Of a DNA stretch of 64,000 nt, positions 56,324-64,000 are shown one piece after another. The position numbers and the translations under genes were made by a program. How positions within the stretch are numbered: position 1 is the stretch's first letter; every line of letters begins with the position of its first letter. This DNA is from Thalassovita mediterranea (lineage in GTDB: Bacteria > Pseudomonadota > Alphaproteobacteria > Caulobacterales > Hyphomonadaceae). Under the pieces are notes generated by a model that was not told the origin of the DNA, did no database searches, and saw nothing but the letters and a program-made list of their open reading frames with translations. Location: assembly GCA_019448215.1 (NCBI GenBank), contig CP080408.1, positions 2,480,001-2,544,000 of the forward strand. Direction: 5' to 3'.

Positions 56324-57223
56324 ATGCGGTTAGGTCTGGTGTTCGGTCTGGTATTGCTGGCCGGTTGCGGTGCGAAGGTTCCGGAGATCAAGTCACCCAC
56401 CCCGGTTCTGCCCGAAGCGGAGGCGCCAACTGTCTTCACGCGGGCCTACAGCCTCACTGAATCCCCCGATGGCATGATCCGCGTCTTCGCGAAGGAGGCG
56501 CGCGACGACACCTATCTCTTCGAGATGCGCAAGCAGGCCGATGGTAGCTGGTCTGAGCCATCGAAGCTCGAGTTTCCATCGCGCAAGAAGCTGACCACGC
56601 CGTCCTTCAGTCATTCTGACGGAATGCTCTACTACGCATCTGACGAAGATATCTTCGAGCGCGGCCAGCGCGACGCCAACATCTGGCGCGTGGCGCCAGG
56701 CGAAGACGGCTGGGGTGAACCTGAACCGCTTCCCGCTTCCGTCAATTCCGGCGCTGATCAGCTGAACCCTGCAATGGATAGCCAGGGTCGGCTCTATTTC
56801 ACTGACAATGGCTATGACAGCAAAGGCAGCCACGACATGTTCGAGGCGAGCTTTGACGAGTCGGCAGGCGAATGGACCGTCTCTGCCATGCCTGACGCCT
56901 TCAACACGTTCCGGGCCGAGGCTCACCTCGCCGTTACCCCTGATGGCGGGCGTATCTTCTTCTATAGTGCGCGCACGCCGAAGCTCGGCAGTGTCGACAT
57001 CTGGACGGCCGAGCGCGGCGCCGATGGGGTTTGGGGTGCGCCGCAAAATCTTGGTGAGCCGGTGAATACGCCCGGCATCGATTTCGGCGCCGGAATGTCG
57101 GGGGACGGATCAATCCTGTTTTTCTCTCGTGAGGGAGAGCTGATGATGATCTCACTAGATGCCGCGCTTGCGGGCGTCGGGACGGTTGAAGGCGGCGCGC
57201 CTTCAACGGATGCTGCAGATTAG
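56324..57223 (+). CDS. PD40/TolB-like beta-propeller lipoprotein
   Basis: A 299-residue lipoprotein with lipobox LAGC (Cys15). The mature part has repeated beta-propeller strands of the WD40-like PD40 kind: SFSHSDGMLYYASDEDIF, NPAMDSQGRLYFTDNGYD, HLAVTPDGGRIFFYSAR and FGAGMSGDGSILFFSRE. TolB and OmpA-fused proteins use the same blades to bind periplasmic partners. The ATG at 56324 has GGAGG 8-10 bases upstream. Follows the tRNA gene; ended by a terminator. Confidence 0.85.
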   Translation: MRLGLVFGLVLLAGCGAKVPEIKSPTPVLPEAEAPTVFTRAYSLTESPDGMIRVFAKEARDDTYLFEMRKQADGSWSEPSKLEFPSRKKLTTPSFSHSDGMLYYASDEDIFERGQRDANIWRVAPGEDGWGEPEPLPASVNSGADQLNPAMDSQGRLYFTDNGYDSKGSHDMFEASFDESAGEWTVSAMPDAFNTFRAEAHLAVTPDGGRIFFYSARTPKLGSVDIWTAERGADGVWGAPQNLGEPVNTPGIDFGAGMSGDGSILFFSREGELMMISLDAALAGVGTVEGGAPSTDAAD

Positions 57224-57279
57224 CGCCGCGCCCGAAAGTCTCCCCCGTTCCAGAGCCAAATCTGTGGACAATCCAGACT

Positions 57280-57303
57280 GGGCCGCCTCGTGCGGCCCTT
57301 TTT
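57280..57303 (+). terminator. Rho-independent terminator
   Basis: GGGCCGC-CTCGT-GCGGCCC followed directly by TTTTT, 57 bases after the propeller lipoprotein stop. Confidence 0.9.
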
Positions 57304-57469
57304 GTTATGTGGGTAAAGAGATTTTGAAGTGCTTGCGGACGTCGCTTGGCGACATGGGTAGTCGAGATAAAGCCCCGAGCGCCTGCTTTTCGATAGGTAT
57401 TCTATCGAAGCAAGAGCGAGCGTGTTCGAATATGAGCGAATACATGAGTATTCTGTATTTATTCGTGTG

Positions 57470-57485
57470 TGTCACGTCCGTGACA
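57470..57485. promoter_or_regulatory. Candidate operator palindrome
   Basis: TGTCACGTCCGTGACA is a perfect 7-bp inverted repeat with a two-base centre, about 135 bases before the lipoprotein start. The symmetry suits a dimeric regulator. It is not a Pho box (which uses direct repeats) and does not match a CRP/FNR site well. Confidence 0.5.
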
Positions 57486-57618
57486 GTCGTGTGAAGCTTT
57501 TGTGATGTCGCATTACTGTCTTTGAGGTGTGTCATAGCGCCCCCGAGATCGGGAGTCGGCAGGGGCTGAGTTTCCGATCCACGTGATTGAACTCAGTTAA
57601 CCCTGAAGGGGGCTTCTT

Positions 57619-60498
57619 ATGAAAAAGGCGAACACCTTGCGTCTGGCTTTCACGACGAGCGTTCTCGCGCTCGCCGTTGCGGCCTGTTCGGACACCAGCA
57701 TTTCTTCACCTGGCGCTCCGGCCGTTCCTCCACCACCTCCGCCGCCAACTTCGCCGCCCCCACCACCTCCGCCATCTTCCACCATCCAGCTTGTTCCAGC
57801 TGCTGGCTGCCCGACCGGCACGACTTCAATCACGCTGCCAGCGATCGCCTCTGAGGGCTTCTCCAGCATGGACGTGTGCGCCATTGGCGACGCAGCTGGC
57901 TCGAACACCACGATCACCCAGGATGTGAACATCCCGGCCGGCGTCGCTGTCGCTATCCGCGGCGCTGTGTTCATCGGTGAAGACGGTGGCACCTCTGCAA
58001 CCCTGACCATCGGTGAAGGCGCGCGCCTCTTCGGTGCTGCTGTCGACGGCACGGGCGACGGCTCCGACGACTACATCGTCATCAACCGTGGTTCGCAGAT
58101 CGATGTGAACGGCACAGAGACCGGCGTCGTCCGCATGACGGCCCGCGCGGCCATCAACGATGAGGAAGTCGGCTCCAGCCTGATCGACAATTCGACCAAC
58201 GCACAGTGGGGTGGCCTGATCATCAACGGTTCTGCGCCGATCAACGCCTGTATCGACTCCACCGCGACCGGTGGCACGGCAAGCTGTGAGAAGTCTGGCG
58301 AAGGCGCTTCGGGCCTCTTCGGCGGCGCTGACGCCGACGACGACTCCGGTGAGATCAACTATCTCAGCGTCGAGTTCGCAGGCGCACGCCTGACCAATGA
58401 AGACGAGCTCAACGGCATTGCCTTCCAAGGTGTTGGCAACGCAACCGAAGTCTCCCACGTCCAGGTCCACAACAACCTCGATGACGGCATCGAATGGTTC
58501 GGTGGCACCGTGAACGCACGCTACGTCGTAGTGACGGGCGCTGGCGACGATTCGCTGGACTGGACCGATGGCTGGCAGGGCAACCTGCAATACGCGGTCG
58601 TCTACTCTGACGTGCCATCTTCTGGCGACCCGCGCGGCATCGAGGCCGACAACCGCGACGGCGACAATGACAAGACGCCATTCTCGGCGCCGAACCTGTC
58701 AAACTTCACGCTCATCGGCACCCAGGGCAATCAGGCAGGTATCCTGCTTCGCCGTGGTACCCGCGGTACCGTGGTCAACGGCATCGTTTCGGGCGGCTTC
58801 ACGCCAGGCCTCGATATCGATAGCGGCCAGACTTACACCAACCTGAACGATGGCACGCTGACCGTTGCTTCGCTCTTCATTGATGCAGCCCAGACGCTCG
58901 CAACCGATAGCGATGACGGCCCGCTGCCAGCATACGCTGCAGCCAACAATATCCGTGGCGGCGAGAACTCCCTGCAGAACCGGTTCTTCCCGGGCACGCA
59001 GGAGCAGAACGTTCCGCGTTCGAACGCGCTGAATGGCAATGCCTTCTTCGACAACGTCAACTATGTCGGCGCGTTTTCTGCCAATGAGACGGTCTCCAAC
59101 AACTGGGCGAATTTCGCCAAGACCGGCACGCTGTTCGCGCCAGTTGGTTGCCCGACCGGCACGACTGAGAGTGGCACGCTTGACGGCAAGACGCTCTGTC
59201 TGGTCCCGGGCGGTAACCTGACCTCGAACCTCACCCTCTCCAATGGCGACCAGCTCATCTATGAGCTCGACGGTGTTGTGGGTGTCGGTGTCGACCTTGG
59301 TCCAGACCCTGCTTCGCCAGTGCCGGGCGGCGTCTCCGCAACGCTCACCATCGAGCCGGGTGTTACGGTTGTCGGTGCTGACGCCGACGCGTACCTCATC
59401 GTTCGCCGCGGTTCGCGCCTTGTGACCAACGGCACGGCAAACGCGCCTGTGGTGTTCACCGCGAAGAGCGCGATTGAAAACCCATCCACGATCGAAGCGT
59501 CCACCAAGGGTATCTGGGGCGGTATCGTCATCAATGGCCGCGCGCCGATCAACGCCTGTATCGACGCTGGCGCAACCGGCGGCACGGTCAGCTGTGAGAA
59601 GTCCGGTGAAGGTGCCTCTGGCCTCTTCGGCGGCGCCACCGCAAACGATGACAGCGGCCGTCTTCGCTACACCCGCGTCCAGTATGCCGGTACCCGCCTC
59701 ACCAATGAAGACGAGCTCAACGGCATCGCCTTCCAGGGCGTCGGCAGCGGCACGGAAGTCAGCTATGTTCAGGTTGCCAACAACCTTGACGATGGCATCG
59801 AATGGTTCGGCGGCACGGTCTCTGCTGACCACGTGGTCGTGACCGGTGTCGGCGACGACTCCCTCGACTGGACCGATGGCTGGACGGGCTCCGTGCAGTA
59901 CGCGATCGTCTATCCGGGCGTCTCGCCAGACATGTCGGGTGACCCGCGCGGCATCGAAGCTGACAACCGTGACGGCGACAATGACAAGACGCCATTCTCG
60001 GCGCCGAACCTGTCGAACTTCACGCTGATCAATTCCGGTGACGCAGCCACCCAGCAGGGTGTCCTCCTTCGCCGGGGTACGCGCGGCGTGATCGCTAACG
60101 GCATCATCGCTGACTGGTCAGTTGGCCTCGATGTCGACAGCTCACAGACCTACACCAACTTCGGTGACGGTACGCTGCGCATCAAGTCGCTCTTCCTCGA
60201 CAATGCCGAGAACTTCGCGACCGATAGCGACCGCCCAGGTGGCACGAACGAAGGCACGCCTGCTTTCGCAGCTGGCGACAACATCGTCACCGGCACCAAC
60301 AGCCTCAGCGGCTTCACCTTCGTGCCGAACGCAACCGGTGTCGTGCCGGGCAGCGCAGAGCTTGGTGTGACGCCGTTCGCAGTCGGCGGGATCGGCAACC
60401 TCCAGACCACCACGCACATCGGTGCCGTTGCGAACGCAAACGACACCTGGTTCCGCGGCTGGACGGTCGACATCACGGGTGCCGAAACCACCAACTAG
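57619..60498 (+). CDS. Large lipoprotein with duplicated beta-helix-like module
   Basis: A 959-residue surface lipoprotein. Lipobox VAAC with Cys23 and Ser at +2, then a polyproline linker (about 33-54). The rest is two copies of one module of roughly 420-450 residues (about 60-490 and 510-959). Each contains a Cys pair (NACIDS/AGATGGT...SCEKSGEGASGLFGG), NEDELNGIAFQGVG, NNLDDGIEWFGGTV and DDSLDWTDGW. A 31-residue block starting GDPRGIEADNRDGDNDKTPF is identical in both. Short repeated strands with Asn/Gly/Asp turns suggest a right-handed beta-helix with possible calcium sites. It precedes a TonB-dependent receptor and gspC, so I infer a T2SS-exported lipoprotein or receptor partner. Confidence 0.85.
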   Translation: MKKANTLRLAFTTSVLALAVAACSDTSISSPGAPAVPPPPPPPTSPPPPPPPSSTIQLVPAAGCPTGTTSITLPAIASEGFSSMDVCAIGDAAGSNTTITQDVNIPAGVAVAIRGAVFIGEDGGTSATLTIGEGARLFGAAVDGTGDGSDDYIVINRGSQIDVNGTETGVVRMTARAAINDEEVGSSLIDNSTNAQWGGLIINGSAPINACIDSTATGGTASCEKSGEGASGLFGGADADDDSGEINYLSVEFAGARLTNEDELNGIAFQGVGNATEVSHVQVHNNLDDGIEWFGGTVNARYVVVTGAGDDSLDWTDGWQGNLQYAVVYSDVPSSGDPRGIEADNRDGDNDKTPFSAPNLSNFTLIGTQGNQAGILLRRGTRGTVVNGIVSGGFTPGLDIDSGQTYTNLNDGTLTVASLFIDAAQTLATDSDDGPLPAYAAANNIRGGENSLQNRFFPGTQEQNVPRSNALNGNAFFDNVNYVGAFSANETVSNNWANFAKTGTLFAPVGCPTGTTESGTLDGKTLCLVPGGNLTSNLTLSNGDQLIYELDGVVGVGVDLGPDPASPVPGGVSATLTIEPGVTVVGADADAYLIVRRGSRLVTNGTANAPVVFTAKSAIENPSTIEASTKGIWGGIVINGRAPINACIDAGATGGTVSCEKSGEGASGLFGGATANDDSGRLRYTRVQYAGTRLTNEDELNGIAFQGVGSGTEVSYVQVANNLDDGIEWFGGTVSADHVVVTGVGDDSLDWTDGWTGSVQYAIVYPGVSPDMSGDPRGIEADNRDGDNDKTPFSAPNLSNFTLINSGDAATQQGVLLRRGTRGVIANGIIADWSVGLDVDSSQTYTNFGDGTLRIKSLFLDNAENFATDSDRPGGTNEGTPAFAAGDNIVTGTNSLSGFTFVPNATGVVPGSAELGVTPFAVGGIGNLQTTTHIGAVANANDTWFRGWTVDITGAETTN

Positions 60499-60516
60499 GT
60501 TCAATCCAAAGTTCGG

Positions 60517-60553
60517 GGCAGGGCAGTTTTCCTTCAAAAAGGGCTGCCCTGCC
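60517..60553 (+). terminator. Intercistronic hairpin between lipoprotein and receptor
   Basis: GGCAGGGCAG (60517-60526) pairs perfectly with CTGCCCTGCC (60544-60553) around a 17-base loop. No T-tract follows. It may attenuate transcription or protect the abundant upstream message after processing. Confidence 0.5.
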
Positions 60554-60609
60554 TCATCACATTCTGTCGCACATTCGAGAGGGGAGCCTCTCAGCCCGAG
60601 GGGGAAGTC

Positions 60610-63309
60610 ATGAATAAACCCGCTAATTACCTGCGCTTCGCACTGCTGGCCGGTGCTTCCGCAGCGTGTCTCGCTTCCGTTTCGGTCGCGCAGGACACCA
60701 CCGCCCAGGACACGACTGCAAACGAAGAGTCCGCTGAAGAGCTTCGCCAGCAAAGCGTCGTCGTTCGCGGCCAGTTCATTCCGGATGAGAAGCGCTCGAC
60801 CTCTGAGGTGTCGAGCCTCATCGACGCCGGCGATTTTCAGGTGACCGGTGATAGCGACGCAGCCGCAGCGCTTGCGCGTGTCGCAGGTATCTCAACCGCG
60901 CAGGACCGCTTCGTCTATGTTCGCGGTCTCAATGAGCGCTATTCCAGCGCCACGCTGAACGGCTCACCTCTGCCGAGCCCTGAGCCGCTGCGCCGCGTGG
61001 CTCCGCTCGATCTCTTCCCGACCTCTGTGCTCGAAAGCATCCTGGTCCAGAAAACATTCTCGCCGCAGCTGCCGGGTGAATTTGGCGGCGGTCTCGTCGA
61101 CATCCGCACCAAGGCGGTTCCGGACGAAGCTTTCTTCGAGATCTCTGCTTCGGTGTCCGGTGACACTGAAACAACCTTCCAGGACGGTCTTCTCTATGAT
61201 GGCACCGACCAGGACTTCCTCGGCCTCTCCGGATCCGAGCGCGACATGCCGACCATTCCGGAAACCGGCGTCGATGCAGATTTCGCCCGCGCCCTGACGG
61301 ACAATTCAAGCCTCCTTATCATTCAGGAAGGCACGGTTCCGGCTGATGTCGGTTTCAGCCTGTCTGGCGGTAACCGCTATGACCTGAACCAGGACATCTC
61401 CATGGGTGTTCTCGTGGCAGCGTCCTACTCGAATGCATGGCGCACGCGCCAGGGCACGCGCGGCTTTGCCGACAGCGCAGGCACCGGCCTTTCCGAGCGT
61501 TTCAACTATGACTTCTATTCGACGGAAAACTCCGTCGATGTGAACGGGTTCGCAACGATCGGCTTTGACCTATACGACAATCACGAGGTCAAGGGCACGG
61601 CGCTCATCGTGCGGTCGTCAGACAAGGAAGCACGCACCGTTCAGGGCGTCGACTTCGACGACAACTTTGAGCGCGATGATGCGATCGAATGGTTCGAGCG
61701 CCAGCTCTGGACCACGCAGCTCGCCGGTGAGCACTACTTCCCGGGCCTCATGGACCTGAAAGTCGAGTGGCGCGCGTCCTATTCCGAAGCGCTTCGCGAT
61801 GCGCCGTACCAGTTCAACATCCTGTATCAGGATTCCGGCAACGGCCTGCAGACCCTGTCGAACGCAGCTGACACGACCTTCGGCTTCAGCCGCATCGATG
61901 ACAGCTCACGCGACCTTGGTATCGACTTCGAGCTTCCGCTGACCTTTGGCGGCAGCGATTGTAACTTCTTCTGCGAAACCGACCTTCGCGCCGGCTATGC
62001 CTATGTCGAGAATGACCGGACCGCGACCTCGCGCCTGTTCGCGATCGAAGGCCTGCCAACCTCCAGCACGCGTATCGATTACCTGTTCAATGCGCTCGCA
62101 GGCACAGGCGAACTTGATGTCAGCTCCATCGGCGGCTCCGCCTTCCCGGAGCGCTATCAGGCAACGCTTGAAGTCGATGCCGGCTATGTCGGTCTCGACA
62201 CGCAGATCACGCCGTACGTGCGCGGCGCTATCGGTGCCCGTTATGAGCGCGCGATTGAGGTCGTCGACACGCTGGTCATCGGTGCAGATCCATCAACCAA
62301 CTTCGTTGAGGCCTGTATCGAACGCCAGCCCGACAGCAGCTGTGAGCACACCGAAGACGTGCTGCCGGCGGCAACCATTACCTGGAACCCGTTTGATGAC
62401 CTTCAGGTCCGCGCTGGTTATTCCGAAACGCTGACTCGCCCGCAATTTCGCGAGCTGGCACCGACGGAATTCCTCAACACTGAAACCGATGTGAACTTCC
62501 TCGGTAACCCGTTCCTCGTGAACGCCGAAATCAAGAACTATGACATTCGCGGCGAATACTATTTCGGCAGGGACCAGTTCCTGACGCTCGGCGTCTTCTA
62601 CAAGGACATGACGCGCCCGATCGAGGAGATCAACCAGCGCACCGGTGACACGCCGAAGACGACCTTTATCAACGTGCCAAGTGCAGAGCTCTACGGCGCC
62701 GAGATCGAGTATGAGCAGCGCCTGCCGCTGTTCGACCAGTTCGGCTGGGACTTCTTCCGCGACCGCGACCTGACGGTGAAGGCCAACTACACCTGGTCTG
62801 ACTCCGAAGTGTCGGCTGGCCGCAACCCGAACGACCTCGGCCTGACCAGCGCAGAGTTCTGTGCCCGGTTCGAAGATGAGTGCGTTGTCACCAACCAGCA
62901 GCCGCTTGACCCGGAGCCGTTCCTGCTGCCGGGCGCCGGCCTCATTGAGGATGGCCGCCAGCTTCAGGGCCAGTCAGAGCATCTCGCCAACTTCCAGCTC
63001 ATCTATGAAGATGTCGACGCAATGCGTGAAGTCAGCCTTCTGGTGAACTATGCAAGTGAGCGGATCCGTTCTGGCGAGGCGCTTGCGCTCAACATTCCGG
63101 CGATCATCGAAGAGCCGCCGGTCACCGTCGATATCGTCTGGAACCAGGGCTTCATGGCCTGGGGCGGTGAGTATGAGTTCTCGGTCAAGGTCGAGAACCT
63201 GTTCGGCGACTCCTATGAAGCCTACCAGACCGCTGGCGGCGACCGCGTGGATGTCGATGTCTATGACCTCGGCACGTCCATCGGCTTTGGCCTGAAGCGC
63301 CGCTTCTAG
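60610..63309 (+). CDS. TonB-dependent outer-membrane receptor
   Basis: An 899-residue receptor with a signal peptide (about 27 residues, ending VSVA-QD). The plug domain carries FVYVRGLNERYSSATLNGSP, LPSPEPLRRVAPLDLFPTSV and FGGGLVDIRTKAVP, the marks of the large TBDR group with the RGLxxRYxxxxLNGxxLPSP signature. The barrel ends in LGTSIGFGLKRRF, with the C-terminal aromatic needed for Bam-mediated insertion. It lies between the duplicated lipoprotein and gspC and is probably co-transcribed with them. The ligand is unknown. Confidence 0.95.
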   Translation: MNKPANYLRFALLAGASAACLASVSVAQDTTAQDTTANEESAEELRQQSVVVRGQFIPDEKRSTSEVSSLIDAGDFQVTGDSDAAAALARVAGISTAQDRFVYVRGLNERYSSATLNGSPLPSPEPLRRVAPLDLFPTSVLESILVQKTFSPQLPGEFGGGLVDIRTKAVPDEAFFEISASVSGDTETTFQDGLLYDGTDQDFLGLSGSERDMPTIPETGVDADFARALTDNSSLLIIQEGTVPADVGFSLSGGNRYDLNQDISMGVLVAASYSNAWRTRQGTRGFADSAGTGLSERFNYDFYSTENSVDVNGFATIGFDLYDNHEVKGTALIVRSSDKEARTVQGVDFDDNFERDDAIEWFERQLWTTQLAGEHYFPGLMDLKVEWRASYSEALRDAPYQFNILYQDSGNGLQTLSNAADTTFGFSRIDDSSRDLGIDFELPLTFGGSDCNFFCETDLRAGYAYVENDRTATSRLFAIEGLPTSSTRIDYLFNALAGTGELDVSSIGGSAFPERYQATLEVDAGYVGLDTQITPYVRGAIGARYERAIEVVDTLVIGADPSTNFVEACIERQPDSSCEHTEDVLPAATITWNPFDDLQVRAGYSETLTRPQFRELAPTEFLNTETDVNFLGNPFLVNAEIKNYDIRGEYYFGRDQFLTLGVFYKDMTRPIEEINQRTGDTPKTTFINVPSAELYGAEIEYEQRLPLFDQFGWDFFRDRDLTVKANYTWSDSEVSAGRNPNDLGLTSAEFCARFEDECVVTNQQPLDPEPFLLPGAGLIEDGRQLQGQSEHLANFQLIYEDVDAMREVSLLVNYASERIRSGEALALNIPAIIEEPPVTVDIVWNQGFMAWGGEYEFSVKVENLFGDSYEAYQTAGGDRVDVDVYDLGTSIGFGLKRRF

Positions 63310-63377
63310 ACTGTACGTGTGAGCTGCGCAGCACCCGCGCAGGCTTTCAACACGTACCAGTTGAGATATACGGGAAC

Positions 63378-63400
63378 GGGGGCAGGTTGATCCTGCCCCC
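63378..63400 (+). repeat. Intercistronic hairpin before gspC
   Basis: GGGGGCAGG-TTGAT-CCTGCCCCC forms a 9-bp stem with a 5-base loop, ending 18 bases before the gspC start. There is no T-tract, so read-through from the receptor gene is plausible. Confidence 0.6.
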
Positions 63401-63418
63401 GGACCATTGAGGGATGGT

Positions 63419-64000
63419 ATGGATTTACAGGGACGATTTTCGCTGCCGGACAATGCCGGACGCCTGCTCGATGGCGTGCGCACCGTGCTGCAATTCGTCC
63501 TCGTCATCGTGATGGCCATGCTGGTCGCGCGCATTGGCTGGCTGCTCATAGCGCCATCGGATGCGGTGTCGTCGCTGACGGTGCGGCCGCTGCCCGCGCC
63601 GATCCAGCAGGTGACGCGGTCCAATGTTCGCGGCGATCTTTCCCTTCTGATGACAACCAACCCGTTCGTCTCATCCGGCCGCGCGCCAAGCGCCGTGCCA
63701 GACGCGCCAGAGACGACGCTGAACCTCAAGTTAGCAGCCATCTTCATGTCGACCGACCCGGCTGCGGATTCGGCGACGATCGTGACGCCCGACAATCGCT
63801 CCCAGCGCTTCCAGCCGGGCGATGAGATCATTCCGGGCACAGAACTTGTGCGAGTCCTCAGCGACCGGGTCATCATCTCGCGCAATGGCACTGATGAGAC
63901 ACTCATGCGCGGTGGCCGCGAAGCAGGCCTGTCCGTCATTGGCGATGCCGCTGAAGTTGCCGGAGAGCCTTCCACGACGGTTGCCGCGCGTACCCCCTTG
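63419..64000 (+). CDS. gspC: Type II secretion system protein GspC, 3' end outside window
   Basis: The first 194 residues of an inner-membrane T2SS subunit that links the secretin to the inner-membrane platform. A single N-terminal membrane segment (about 23-45, LQFVLVIVMAMLVARIGWLL) is followed by a Pro-rich linker and the HR domain: TTLNLKLAAIFMSTDPAADS, then ATIVTPDNRSQRFQPGDEI and GTELVRVLSDRVIISRNG. This strand pattern is diagnostic of GspC (T2SSC domain). GspD and the remaining gsp genes are expected beyond the window. The start ATG at 63419 follows GAGGG. Confidence 0.9.
   Translation, partial: MDLQGRFSLPDNAGRLLDGVRTVLQFVLVIVMAMLVARIGWLLIAPSDAVSSLTVRPLPAPIQQVTRSNVRGDLSLLMTTNPFVSSGRAPSAVPDAPETTLNLKLAAIFMSTDPAADSATIVTPDNRSQRFQPGDEIIPGTELVRVLSDRVIISRNGTDETLMRGGREAGLSVIGDAAEVAGEPSTTVAARTPL

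Larger units (their letters stand above)
57224..57618 (+). promoter_or_regulatory. 395-base gene-free region, presumed promoter of the lipoprotein-receptor-T2SS locus
   Basis: After the terminator at 57280-57303 the sequence becomes locally AT-rich. An 8-bp inverted repeat TTCGATAG-N5-CTATCGAA lies at 57389-57409, and the palindrome TGTCACG-TC-CGTGACA at 57470-57485. GTGTGTCA occurs twice (around 57468 and 57528). No clear sigma-70 promoter could be fixed. No ORF here is convincing. AGGGGG precedes the start codon at 57619. Confidence 0.55.

Noticed and set aside
57470-57485. Possible Pho box upstream of the lipoprotein, suggested by the Caulobacter ElpS parallel
   Set aside because: The TGTCA elements are inverted, not direct repeats with the required spacing, so phosphate control is not supported by sequence.
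57586-57602. CtrA-like site (TTGA...TTAACC) before the lipoprotein gene
   Set aside because: The half-sites are separated by six bases instead of seven and the first is TTGA rather than TTAA.
58409-60753. Several minus-strand ORFs of 75-377 codons across the lipoprotein gene
   Set aside because: They are codon shadows of the repetitive sense gene and change with the repeat unit.

Overview
The window is a GC-rich chromosomal segment of an alphaproteobacterium, most likely of the Caulobacterales/Hyphomonadaceae type. This is inferred from the usg family gene, the xseB-ispA-dxs order, the groESL operon with a CIRCE operator, two TonB-dependent receptors, a PleC-like PAS histidine kinase and several lipid/CoA-ester enzymes. 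Genes are tightly packed, often with 1-4 base overlaps. I see no insertion sequence, prophage, CRISPR array or rRNA operon. The only RNA gene I can name is tRNA-Thr(TGT) at 56141-56216.

Layout. 1-6000: the 3' part of a DUF2252 gene faces a TonB-dependent receptor across a shared terminator, followed by a crotonase-fold gene and a Tat-exported amidase. 6080-11600: serine dehydratase, a metallo-beta-lactamase hydrolase, signal peptidase I, a GNAT/FemAB-like transferase and a histidine phosphatase. 11660-14774: xseB-ispA-dxs, the entry to isoprenoid synthesis. 14862-19112: a lipoprotein, then an acyl-CoA synthetase/aldo-keto reductase/methyltransferase operon. 19114-25666: a ZntB-like transporter with a lipoprotein and a thiolase-like protein, topoisomerase IB, 3-oxoacid CoA-transferase with yjdM, and an exported unknown. 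25845-28409: groESL and usg.

28410-29160 is about 750 bases without a convincing gene. It holds a nested inverted-repeat structure and a cluster of palindromic repeat elements. 29161-36495 is a lipid or xenobiotic catabolism neighbourhood: two hotdog thioesterases, CsaA, SDR, Baeyer-Villiger-type monooxygenase, serine hydrolase, VOC protein and a conserved unknown. 36492-43417: dipeptide epimerase, a four-gene MCE/Mla-type lipid transporter and a sensor kinase. 43502-56000: aminopeptidase N, paired acyl-CoA dehydrogenases, epoxide hydrolase-like protein, M20 amidohydrolase, metG and small envelope proteins.

The most interesting locus is 57224-64000. A palindrome-rich regulatory region precedes a 959-residue lipoprotein built from two copies of a beta-helix-like module, then a second TonB-dependent receptor, then the start of gspC of a type II secretion system, running off the window edge. 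All three lie on one strand, separated by hairpins. I infer that this is a secretion/uptake unit in which the lipoprotein is a T2SS substrate or the surface partner of the receptor.
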